Assembly (NCBI GenBank): GCA_004524595.1
Contig: SDOA01000051.1
Coordinates: forward strand, 1 to 26,198
Length of the DNA: 26,198 bases
Direction: 5' to 3'
Source of the DNA: Candidatus Thorarchaeota archaeon
GTDB lineage: Archaea > Asgardarchaeota > Thorarchaeia > Thorarchaeales > Thorarchaeaceae
The position numbers and the translations under genes were made by a program. Below are positions 14,720 to 20,813 of the stretch, in pieces. Below the pieces are notes generated by a model. The model saw only the letters and a list, made by a program, of their open reading frames with translations, was not told where the DNA came from and did not search any database. How positions within the stretch are numbered: position 1 is the stretch's first letter; each line of letters starts with the position of its first letter.

Positions 14720-15478
14720 TCATCTACGTTCAACACGTGGAGCAAGAATGAAACTAATAGTTCCTGCCTCGGCTATTGGAAACTCAAGCATCATAGGTTT
14801 GTTCCCAGTGAACTGAACTATGATGCTATCACCAGCTATTGCTTTTGATATTTCTGTCAAGTAGTTAAGCGCATACATTGCAGACGATTGGCCACCGGCA
14901 ACTTTCAATTGGAATAGAGCTGGATCTTCACCTTCAGTTGAAAGAGATATTTTGGCTTCGCCTGTATCACCTTCACCAGAAAAGGTCAGAAGATTCTTCT
15001 CTGCACTGATTTTGACATGACTTGAAACAACTCCAACGTCCTTGATTGCCTGTTTGAAGGCATCCGCATACATCTCAGCCTTAACATCAAACTCCATTCC
15101 CGGTCGATTGGTTTGACTATCAGGGGGTGTAAGAAGTTGTAGTTTGAACTGTCTCTCGGCTTGACCAATCATCTTTATCTCAAGTCTCTTATCAGATTCG
15201 TCTAGAGTGAACTCTAGACGTTCATCGCCCCCCATTCTTTTACTCACTCTTGTGAGCTCATCGATTCCAAGACAGATATCATGCTCTCCCTTACAAGCGA
15301 ATTCTTGAAAAACAGTAGACGGGAGGGTTAGGTCTATCATTGCAGCTTTAGACGAGTCTAGCTGTCTTAGTGATATTCCAGATTCAGACACTCGCAGGTG
15401 AGCCTCTGTAAGAAGAGTTGCCAAGGCATCAACTATCTGTTTCCAAGTCTTTGTGCTATCAAGAGTAGCGTGAAACAT
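14720..15478 (-). CDS. pcn: DNA polymerase sliding clamp PCNA, paralogue A
   Basis: The 252-residue protein aligns over its whole length with archaeal PCNA: two topologically similar halves, N-terminal MFHATLDSTKTWKQIVDALA, the LRQLDSSKAAMIDLTLP segment, the inter-domain linker region near RQFKLQLLTPPDS, and the C-terminal LAPRVE. Clamps encircle DNA and tether polymerase, ligase, FEN1 and others through PIP boxes. It shares about 155 of 250 positions with the second PCNA encoded directly upstream, by my hand alignment, and has a two-residue insertion near residue 185. The ATG has GGAGAT nine bases upstream. An own TATA-like box (15531-15539) indicates transcription separate from its paralogue. 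Whether it forms homotrimers or mixed rings cannot be read from the sequence. Confidence 0.97.
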   Translation of the reverse strand: MFHATLDSTKTWKQIVDALATLLTEAHLRVSESGISLRQLDSSKAAMIDLTLPSTVFQEFACKGEHDICLGIDELTRVSKRMGGDERLEFTLDESDKRLEIKMIGQAERQFKLQLLTPPDSQTNRPGMEFDVKAEMYADAFKQAIKDVGVVSSHVKISAEKNLLTFSGEGDTGEAKISLSTEGEDPALFQLKVAGGQSSAMYALNYLTEISKAIAGDSIIVQFTGNKPMMLEFPIAEAGTISFILAPRVERR

Positions 15479-15530
15479 TGTAATATTATCTCCAATATCT
15501 TGTTAGGCTGTGGGACAAGCATGTTAAGCC

Positions 15531-15539
15531 TATTTTAGA
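15531..15539 (-). promoter_or_regulatory. Candidate TATA box of PCNA paralogue A
   Basis: TCTAAAATA on the minus strand lies about 56 bases before the PCNA ATG, giving an expected leader near 30 bases with GGAGAT inside it. The 132-base gap between the two PCNA genes otherwise holds only AT-rich sequence, including a second weaker box CATTTTAAATTG further upstream. Confidence 0.45.
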
Positions 15540-15610
15540 GAGTATTCATCACAATTTAAAATGTACTTCTCGGCAGTTGTAAGTGATAATGATATACTAT
15601 TTAGACTTCT

Positions 15611-16363
15611 TCATCTTCTTTCAACTCGAGGTGCGAGAAGATAACGTATCATACCATTTTCAGCAATTGGAAATTCTATTAGAATTGGTCTATTGCTGGT
15701 CATCTGAAGCATTAGATTATCACTGGGTATCGCTTTAGTAATCTCGTTGAGATAACTTAGAGCGTACATTGATGATACTTCACCACTGGTACTCAAGCTA
15801 TAAAGAAGTGATTCATCACCAAGACTCAGAACTACCTCAGATTCTCCAGTATCACCTTCTCCAGCAAAACTGAGTGTATTATATCGTGCAGTTACCTTCA
15901 AGTGATTAGAGAACACACCTATGTCTTTTACTGCATGCTTGAATGCATCGGCGTGCATCTCAGCCTTGACATCAAATGATGGGACTAGTTTTTGTGTTCT
16001 TTCAATGGGAGGTGTGAGAAGTTGAAGTTTGAATGTTCTGACAGCGTGTCCAATCATCTTAATTTGTAGACGGTTTTCTGATGTATCAAGATCGAATACT
16101 AATTTATCATCAACAGTCATACGCTTGCTCACTTTGACTATATCATCAACGCCCAAACAGATATCATGCTCGCCTGTACATTCATATTCTTGAAACACAT
16201 TTCTTGGCAAGGTCAAATCGACCATTGCTGCTCTTGAAGAGTCGTACTGCGTCAGAGTAATTCCAGTATATGAAACTACTAAATGAATTTCAGTAAGAAG
16301 TGTGGCAAGAGCGTCAACAATTTGTTTCCAGGATTTTGTACTATCAAGTGTTGCGTGGAACAT
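15611..16363 (-). CDS. pcn: DNA polymerase sliding clamp PCNA, paralogue B
   Basis: This 250-residue clamp is a second full-length PCNA in tandem with the first. It begins with the same ten residues (MFHATLDSTK) and ends with the same eight (LAPRVERR), while surface segments differ, for example TPPIERTQKLVPSFD against TPPDSQTNRPGMEFD, and residues 66-90. Both keep the core beta and helix pattern without frameshifts, so both look functional. It starts 16 bases after the small OB-like gene, with GGAGGA eight bases upstream of ATG, so the two form an operon. Paralogous PCNAs in archaea can form heterotrimers (Sulfolobales) or be differently regulated; which applies here is not visible. Copying within this locus is the simplest origin. 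Confidence 0.97.
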   Translation of the reverse strand: MFHATLDSTKSWKQIVDALATLLTEIHLVVSYTGITLTQYDSSRAAMVDLTLPRNVFQEYECTGEHDICLGVDDIVKVSKRMTVDDKLVFDLDTSENRLQIKMIGHAVRTFKLQLLTPPIERTQKLVPSFDVKAEMHADAFKHAVKDIGVFSNHLKVTARYNTLSFAGEGDTGESEVVLSLGDESLLYSLSTSGEVSSMYALSYLNEITKAIPSDNLMLQMTSNRPILIEFPIAENGMIRYLLAPRVERR

Positions 16364-16379
16364 TTAATTTCCTCCATCT

Positions 16380-16745
16380 TTAGCTCATTGTTTGTAAGAC
16401 TTGGTCTTCCAATTCGAGAATTTCTTTATACAATGCAATATCAAGAGTATCAATATCGTGGACTAGAGTTGCGTTCAATCTATGTTCTTTCTTTTCACTA
16501 TCGGTCTTTTCAGTGACCTCCCCAATAATCAGATATTTCTTCTTGGGCTCAAGAGTCCCCTCAGTAGCGACCCATATCTTTTGGGCCTTGGAAACATCAT
16601 CATAGAGATCTTGAATGAGGGCAGCACCTGGTTGTGAATCTATAACTATTCCAAGAACTCGGACGGGATTTTTTTTAGTTGGTAAATCACGAATAGTAGT
16701 AATGTGTGCAGCTTTTTTTCTTATGAATTTTTTATCCTCTGTCAC
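16380..16745 (-). CDS. Small OB-fold-like protein upstream of PCNA
   Basis: The 121-residue protein has a basic N-terminus (TEDKKFIRKKAAHITTIRDLP), then a beta-rich region resembling a single OB fold (PVRVLGIVIDSQPGAALIQD, IWVATEGTLEPKKKYLIIGEV), and an acidic helical C-terminus (DTLDIALYKEILELEDQVLQTM). I do not recognise a named family; the layout recalls small RPA-like or RPA-associated single-strand binding proteins, which is an inference from fold impression only. The start is GTG at 16745 with no convincing ribosome-binding site; a TATA-like ACATTTATAG at about 16816-16825 lies upstream. It is the first gene of the operon with PCNA paralogue B, which supports a DNA-replication or repair role. 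Confidence 0.7.
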   Translation of the reverse strand: MTEDKKFIRKKAAHITTIRDLPTKKNPVRVLGIVIDSQPGAALIQDLYDDVSKAQKIWVATEGTLEPKKKYLIIGEVTEKTDSEKKEHRLNATLVHDIDTLDIALYKEILELEDQVLQTMS

Positions 16746-16846
16746 GTCAAATGCGCCCTTTGTAATTCCTCGAATAAGGAACCATTATCATATGATGTTC
16801 ATGATACAAGAGGGCTATAAATGTAGTAGTCTGTATTTGTGATAGT

Positions 16847-17176
16847 CTAACCACCATAATTACGCCAAGTGTGTTTGCATTTGGTACATCGATAGAATTC
16901 TGTTGCACCTTCGTCACCACGTCTGGTCTGAAGAGTCCAATAGTATGCCTCAGTGTTATCGCATTTTGGACATGATGCTTTTGTGATGGGCATAGGTATC
17001 GAGTCATCTTCAATAACAACTATCTTATCTCTTGGAGTTCTCCCAATCTCCTCGGATAATTTCAATGGCTTTACAATCTCTTTGATGTACCCACAACTAC
17101 GACATTTCAACACACTAGTTCCGTCTTCTTTTGTAAAAGGCATCATCATCGTACCGCATTTTTCACAGAATTCCAT
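16847..17176 (-). CDS. tfs: Transcription elongation/cleavage factor TFS
   Basis: The 109-residue protein has the two zinc ribbons of archaeal TFS, a homologue of TFIIS and RPB9. The N-terminal ribbon is FCEKCGTMMMP with CRSCGY, and the C-terminal ribbon is CPKCDNTEAYYW with YRCTKCKHTWRNY. The acidic Asp-Glu pair in RRGDEGATEF occupies the position of the catalytic loop that reaches into RNA polymerase and stimulates transcript cleavage in backtracked complexes, so the protein should be cleavage-competent. The start is ATG at 17176, with GGAGTG eight bases upstream; an ATG at 17200 would add eight residues and lacks a site. A TATA-like CTAATATAG at about 17203-17211 precedes it. It lies between the RNA polymerase L operon and the PCNA genes, a familiar archaeal neighbourhood. 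Confidence 0.95.
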   Translation of the reverse strand: MEFCEKCGTMMMPFTKEDGTSVLKCRSCGYIKEIVKPLKLSEEIGRTPRDKIVVIEDDSIPMPITKASCPKCDNTEAYYWTLQTRRGDEGATEFYRCTKCKHTWRNYGG

Positions 17177-17241
17177 GTATAATGCACTCCACTTCTGCAT
17201 CGCTATATTAGCAGTTAATTAAGCATTGTGACTAGTCGAAG

Positions 17242-17673
17242 CTACGAATCTTGTTTTTGATTTTGTGGGAGGCGTACGATATATTGTTCAAGAAGACATT
17301 GAAAGGACAATGCAGCGAGTTTATCCTCTTCTTTCCTATTGGTAGTACTGTCAATAAGGAGTGTTTCTGACAACGAGTCAATCATGTCTTGCATTGTTAA
17401 GTTCCCTGACATCCACAAGTACGCCATGACTGCTTCATAAGCATCTGCAGCTCTTCCTATATCGGTCCTTCGATTCATATGAAGATATACTGAGGTTTCA
17501 CGTATTGCACGAGCCAATACACTATCCTTAACTTTTTCACCAGTCAGCTTTCCTAAGACGAGGGTTTTTGCAAGGGAATAAGCCAGATTAACAAGATTGT
17601 CACCTACTTTGGCAAGTCCTTTGTCATGTAGAATCATATCGATGCTCTTATGTTGAATAAAGACTTCCCACAT
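17242..17673 (-). CDS. RNase III-family protein of Mini-III type, no dsRNA-binding domain
   Basis: The 143-residue protein carries a single RNase III-like helical domain. GLAKVGDNLVNLAYSL (residues 19-34) corresponds to the first signature, as in bacterial Mini-III where GD is kept and the preceding Glu of classical RNase III is Ala. RAADAYEAVMAYLWMSG (74-90) is the second, with D77 and E80 in the D-x-x-E spacing of the active site. No dsRNA-binding domain follows. I infer a structured-RNA endonuclease, possibly in rRNA or tRNA maturation, but activity is unproven. It starts 23 bases after rpoL; ATG at 17673 follows GAGTGG, while a GTG at 17682 would add three residues. Its position beside RNA polymerase and exosome genes supports RNA work. 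Confidence 0.7.
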   Translation of the reverse strand: MWEVFIQHKSIDMILHDKGLAKVGDNLVNLAYSLAKTLVLGKLTGEKVKDSVLARAIRETSVYLHMNRRTDIGRAADAYEAVMAYLWMSGNLTMQDMIDSLSETLLIDSTTNRKEEDKLAALSFQCLLEQYIVRLPQNQKQDS

Positions 17674-17696
17674 TGGGACCACTCTTATGCTATTTT

Positions 17697-17987
17697 TTAT
17701 TCAACACTATAATCAGATATAGATTGTTTGAATTTCTTTCTGAACTCCTCTGTACGTGCCAGCATTTTTTCAAGAGCTTCTCTAAGAATTACATTTGCCT
17801 GACGACGCTGGGTTCGTAACGTTACAACTGGACTAGCTAACAAAGGATGCTCAATATTGTAACCTGCGAATTCCACAGATGGTTCTTCGAGGAGCGTTTT
17901 ACGCAAAAGATTAGGGAAGGAATGTCCTTCACCACCAATTTCAAATTTAAGTTCAAATTTCGTATTTTCTATTGTTCTAGGCTTCAA
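17697..17987 (-). CDS. rpoL: DNA-directed RNA polymerase subunit L (Rpo11)
   Basis: The 96-residue protein matches Rpo11/RPB11: beta strand FELKFEIGGEGHSFPNLLRK, then LLEEPSVEFAGYNIEHPL, SPVVTLRT, and a long C-terminal helix (ILREALEKMLARTEEFRKKF). It pairs with Rpo3 to nucleate RNA polymerase assembly, equivalent to the bacterial alpha dimer. The start is TTG at 17987, supported by GGAGG with eight bases spacing and by overlap with the Csl4 stop; no ATG or GTG in frame lies nearby. It is translationally coupled to Csl4 and followed by the RNase III-like gene. Confidence 0.96.
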   Translation of the reverse strand: MKPRTIENTKFELKFEIGGEGHSFPNLLRKTLLEEPSVEFAGYNIEHPLLASPVVTLRTQRRQANVILREALEKMLARTEEFRKKFKQSISDYSVE

Positions 17988-18748
17988 TCACGACGCCTCC
18001 TATCATCTCTTCGACTAGGACTACCCCTATTGGAGCGTCTTTCATTATAATGACGGCTTCCGCCTCTATCACGACTGCTTTCAAAACGTCGACCACTACC
18101 ACGATCGTCTCTATCATAGCGGTCTCTGTCATATGATCTTCTTTTTGGTGCAAGGTCAGGTCTTGCCTCAAGTCCGAAATTTTGTCCGTAGTCCTTTGCA
18201 ACTTCGCGAGTTTCTCTATTCTCGCATCTAAGACAAAACATATTGTTGAATGTAGTTAGTGTCAGAGGATTTCCGCATTTAGAGCATTTTGCTAATAAGA
18301 CGCCAAAATCAGGACCCACAACGCTGAGTTCAATGGGTAGTTCGTGTGTGTTTAGAGAAGTAGCGCGAATTATATCATTAACACGTAAGACATCATGCAT
18401 ACTCTTGACAAACCGACGGGTCACATTGCTAATATGTATCTCTCCAATCAGGCCACTATGAAAATCTTGATCATTTCTTCGAACTACAACGATTTCAGCA
18501 CGCTGTTCATATGCATTCACAACCTCACCCATTAAAATATCGCCTTTGACGGGAAGTGACAGTTTCATTTTACCATCTGGGGGAAGAACACTTATGCTCC
18601 GTTCTTTGAGATCCATTGAAACTGCACCCGGCGCTGCAGCATAAACAATGCCCTCCTTTTCATAAGTACCATAGCTAGGAGACAACTCTTCAATAACACA
18701 TAATTGTTCTCCAGGCACTACTATATCGCCGGTTTTCACATCAGCCAT
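17984..18748 (-). CDS. csl4: Exosome RNA-binding subunit Csl4 with arginine-rich tail
   Basis: Residues 1-65 form the Csl4 N-terminal domain (VKTGDIVVPGEQLCVIEE, GIVYAAAPG), 66-145 an S1 RNA-binding domain (VKGDILMGEVVNAYEQRAEI, GLIGEIHISNV), and 150-180 a zinc ribbon with C155, C158, C172 and C175. Csl4 caps the archaeal exosome and recruits RNA and DnaG. After the ribbon the family normally stops; here a 54-residue tail (201-254) follows with 20 arginines and many Asp, Gly and Ser in DR, RG and RD pairs, predicted disordered. The total of 254 residues compares with about 180-190 in typical homologues. ATG at 18748 is chosen because GAGTGA lies five bases upstream; it overlaps the methyltransferase stop by eight bases, and a GTG at 18757 would add three residues. 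Confidence 0.95.
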   Translation of the reverse strand: MADVKTGDIVVPGEQLCVIEELSPSYGTYEKEGIVYAAAPGAVSMDLKERSISVLPPDGKMKLSLPVKGDILMGEVVNAYEQRAEIVVVRRNDQDFHSGLIGEIHISNVTRRFVKSMHDVLRVNDIIRATSLNTHELPIELSVVGPDFGVLLAKCSKCGNPLTLTTFNNMFCLRCENRETREVAKDYGQNFGLEARPDLAPKRRSYDRDRYDRDDRGSGRRFESSRDRGGSRHYNERRSNRGSPSRRDDRRRRD

Positions 18749-19388
18749 TCTGTTCACTCTCTTTGGAACGTATTCGATAAAGGTCTACATCGACCAAGTG
18801 TATCTCTTTCTTATGATGATCGAACAATTTCTTTATTGGAAATTGAAATGTTTCGATTTGTGTCACCTGTGCGCCTAATTTTTCAATCTCTTTCGTCAGA
18901 AAGGTCCTGTTCTTTTCACCCGCAAGGTGTATGCTGTAGGTCACATCTGCTACTGAGATTGCTTTTGTAAGGAATCTCATGTCAGCACCTCTCTTTTTTA
19001 CACCAAATGGAGGGTTACTGACAACAGTGTCAACAAGACACTGTAGCTGTAGAGAGGAAACTTCCCCTAAGATCCAGTCTACTGTGTCTTCTATTCCGAG
19101 CAATCGTGAGTTCATTTGTGAAGCCTTTAAGGCTTTGCTTTGTACATCAATTCCTATCACTCGTCTTGCACCTAAAAGAGCTGCGCCAAGTGCAAATATG
19201 CCGTCACCACATCCAAGATCAAGCACGACCCTGTCCGTGATGTCTTGGTGGTCCATTTGGGCAGAGAAAAGAATACTAGAAACAATGTTAGCAGGAGTTG
19301 GATATTGCTCTAGTTGAATATCATAGTCATTTGTTCGTTCAATTGATTGTAGGGCAATCTCCAAGTCTTTCAATCTCACAGATTTCAC
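18741..19388 (-). CDS. METTL5-like RNA N6-adenine methyltransferase
   Basis: The 215-residue Rossmann-fold methyltransferase shows the METTL5-family start LEQYPTPANIVSSILFSA, AdoMet motif I VLDLGCGDGIFALGAALLGA, acidic motif GIDVQ, and the catalytic NPPFG typical of adenine-N6 methylation. Eukaryotic METTL5 modifies small-subunit rRNA; archaeal members are thought to act on rRNA likewise. There is no TRMT112-like gene in view. It is the first gene of an operon with csl4, rpoL and the RNase III-like protein, fitting a ribosome and RNA-processing role. The start is uncertain: GTG at 19388 is used here, while GTG at 19379 would give the more usual MRLKDLEIALQ N-terminus. Neither has a strong ribosome-binding site. 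Confidence 0.88.
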   Translation of the reverse strand: MKSVRLKDLEIALQSIERTNDYDIQLEQYPTPANIVSSILFSAQMDHQDITDRVVLDLGCGDGIFALGAALLGARRVIGIDVQSKALKASQMNSRLLGIEDTVDWILGEVSSLQLQCLVDTVVSNPPFGVKKRGADMRFLTKAISVADVTYSIHLAGEKNRTFLTKEIEKLGAQVTQIETFQFPIKKLFDHHKKEIHLVDVDLYRIRSKESEQNG

Positions 19389-19452
19389 ATCAGTGCAATT
19401 CTATAGGTTTTATCAATATCGTTGTTTTGATGAACAATACTATTAGAACTTA

Positions 19453-19463
19453 ATTGAATCAAT
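19453..19463. repeat. 11-bp palindrome ATTGAATCAAT in the orc1 upstream gap
   Basis: ATTGA and TCAAT are perfect inverted repeats around a central A. It lies in the 175-base AT-rich gap between the divergent methyltransferase and orc1 genes. The symmetry suits a dimeric DNA-binding protein; no specific regulator can be named. Confidence 0.45.
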
Positions 19464-19471
19464 AGATGTTC

Positions 19472-19482
19472 ACGTAATACGT
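19472..19482. repeat. 11-bp palindrome ACGTAATACGT in the orc1 upstream gap
   Basis: ACGTA and TACGT are perfect inverted repeats around a central A, the same 5-1-5 geometry as the palindrome centred 19 bp to the left. It ends ten bases before the run of direct repeats ahead of orc1. Confidence 0.45.
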
Positions 19483-19491
19483 AACCTTATT

Positions 19492-19518
19492 TGTTCCATA
19501 TGTTCCATAGGTTCCATA
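19492..19518 (+). repeat. Three 9-bp direct repeats, (T/G)GTTCCATA, before orc1
   Basis: TGTTCCATA, TGTTCCATA and GGTTCCATA follow one another without a gap at 19492, 19501 and 19510. Only the first base of the unit varies. GTTCCA is also the left half of several archaeal origin recognition boxes as I remember them. The position, 46 bases before the orc1 ATG, suits either origin binding sites or an operator for autoregulation. Confidence 0.7.
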
Positions 19519-19520
19519 AG

Positions 19521-19536
19521 AAATCCAGTGGAACTT
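19521..19536 (+). promoter_or_regulatory. ORB-like element with core TCCAGTGGAA
   Basis: The core at 19524-19533 resembles the central part of origin recognition boxes bound by Orc1/Cdc6 in Pyrococcus and haloarchaea (a TTCCA-N-TGGAA-type dyad). It stands three bases after the 9-bp repeats and about 30 bases upstream of the orc1 ATG. The downstream G-rich half of a full ORB is not obvious, so it may be a mini-ORB. Confidence 0.5.
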
Positions 19537-19563
19537 CCCTCGTCTTCCGATGGAGTGAGTGAT

Positions 19564-20811
19564 ATGGAGAAACCTCTTGACAAGTTATTTGACAAATTCT
19601 TACAAGGCCAGGGAATATTCAAAGACAGGGACGCGTTACGACCAACATATGTCCCAGAAGATCTACCATTTCGTGATGAACAGATGGGAAGACTTGGATC
19701 GATACTAGGACCAGCTCTCCGTGGTGCACCGCCATCAAATATTCTCTGTTATGGTAAGACTGGTACTGGAAAAACTGTTGTGGCTAAATATGTGCTCACA
19801 CTTCTTGTTGATAAGGCAAAAAAGAGTGATGTCACTGCTCCTCTGACAACTCTTGTCAACTGTAGAATTGTTGGTACAAATTACAGGGTTCTTAGACAAC
19901 TCTGTGTTGATATTGATGCAACAATGCCTGATGGATCCGATGTCCCATTTACAGGCCTACCAACTGATGAGATACGCTCGATTTTCAAGAAAAAACTAGA
20001 TAGTGACACGAATATCATGTTAGTTGTCCTCGATGAAGTAGATAGTCTGGTTAAACGGGATGTCAACCAAGGTAATGACATTCTCTATGGATTGACGCGG
20101 ATGAACAGCGAATTGGAAAATAGTCGGATATCAATCATCGGTATTAGTAATGATTTGAAGTTCAAAGAGATGCTGGATCCAAGGGTTTTATCGACCCTAG
20201 GAGAAGAAGAGGTGATTTTTGCACCGTACAATGCAGTAGAGCTCAAGGGGATTCTACAACAAAGAGTAGAGATCGCTTTCAATTCAAGAGTGATAAGTGA
20301 TGAGGGAGTAATCAATCTAGTTGGAGCACTTGCAGCACAAGAACACGGAGATGCTCGTCGTGCCCTTGATCTATTGAGAACTGCTGGCGAACTTGCAGAG
20401 AGGAGAGGGGACGAAAAAGTAACACAGAACCACGTTCGTGATGCTCAGAAGGTGATAGAGAGAGATACTATTACTGAAACTGTGAAGACACTTCCAATGC
20501 AGTCAAAAGCAGTGTTATTCGCAGTGTATGCTCTAGCAGATAGAGGGCAAAATGATATTTTCACTGGCGAGTGTTTCAATGTTTATTCAGAGATTGCCAA
20601 GTCATTATCCTTAGATACGTTGACGCAGAGACGTGTGTCGGACCTGATAGCCGAACTTGATATGCTCGGATTGATTAATACTACAGTAATTTCAAAGGGG
20701 CGCTATGGTCGCACAAAGAAAATTAAGCTTGCTGTAAGTAAGAAACAGATTGGGGCCATCTTAGATGATGATGTTAGGCTCAGCAAGGCTGCAAAGGAAC
20801 TTATTGGATAG
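19564..20811 (+). CDS. orc1/cdc6: Orc1/Cdc6 replication initiator
   Basis: The 415-residue AAA+ protein has Walker A GKTGTGKT (64-71), Walker B VVLDEVD (155-161), sensor 1 IIGISND (192-198) and sensor 2 GDARRALD (263-270), then a C-terminal winged helix (about 310-410; TLTQRRVSDLIAELDMLGL). Archaeal Orc1/Cdc6 binds origin recognition boxes and loads MCM. All ATPase motifs are intact, so it is probably the origin-type paralogue rather than a degenerate one. The ATG at 19564 follows GGAGTGA at five bases; a GTG at 19528 would lie inside the ORB-like site and add 12 residues. Upstream lie repeats and palindromes that could be its binding sites. Its stop is two bases from the convergent DP1 stop. 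Confidence 0.95.
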   Translation: MEKPLDKLFDKFLQGQGIFKDRDALRPTYVPEDLPFRDEQMGRLGSILGPALRGAPPSNILCYGKTGTGKTVVAKYVLTLLVDKAKKSDVTAPLTTLVNCRIVGTNYRVLRQLCVDIDATMPDGSDVPFTGLPTDEIRSIFKKKLDSDTNIMLVVLDEVDSLVKRDVNQGNDILYGLTRMNSELENSRISIIGISNDLKFKEMLDPRVLSTLGEEEVIFAPYNAVELKGILQQRVEIAFNSRVISDEGVINLVGALAAQEHGDARRALDLLRTAGELAERRGDEKVTQNHVRDAQKVIERDTITETVKTLPMQSKAVLFAVYALADRGQNDIFTGECFNVYSEIAKSLSLDTLTQRRVSDLIAELDMLGLINTTVISKGRYGRTKKIKLAVSKKQIGAILDDDVRLSKAAKELIG

Positions 20812-20813
20812 TT

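Noticed and set aside
16747..17019. Open frame of 90 codons overlapping TFS
   Set aside because: It is a shadow of TFS in another frame with no recognisable motif.
19492..19518. Start of a CRISPR array
   Set aside because: The units are 9 bp without spacers, and no cas gene is in the window.
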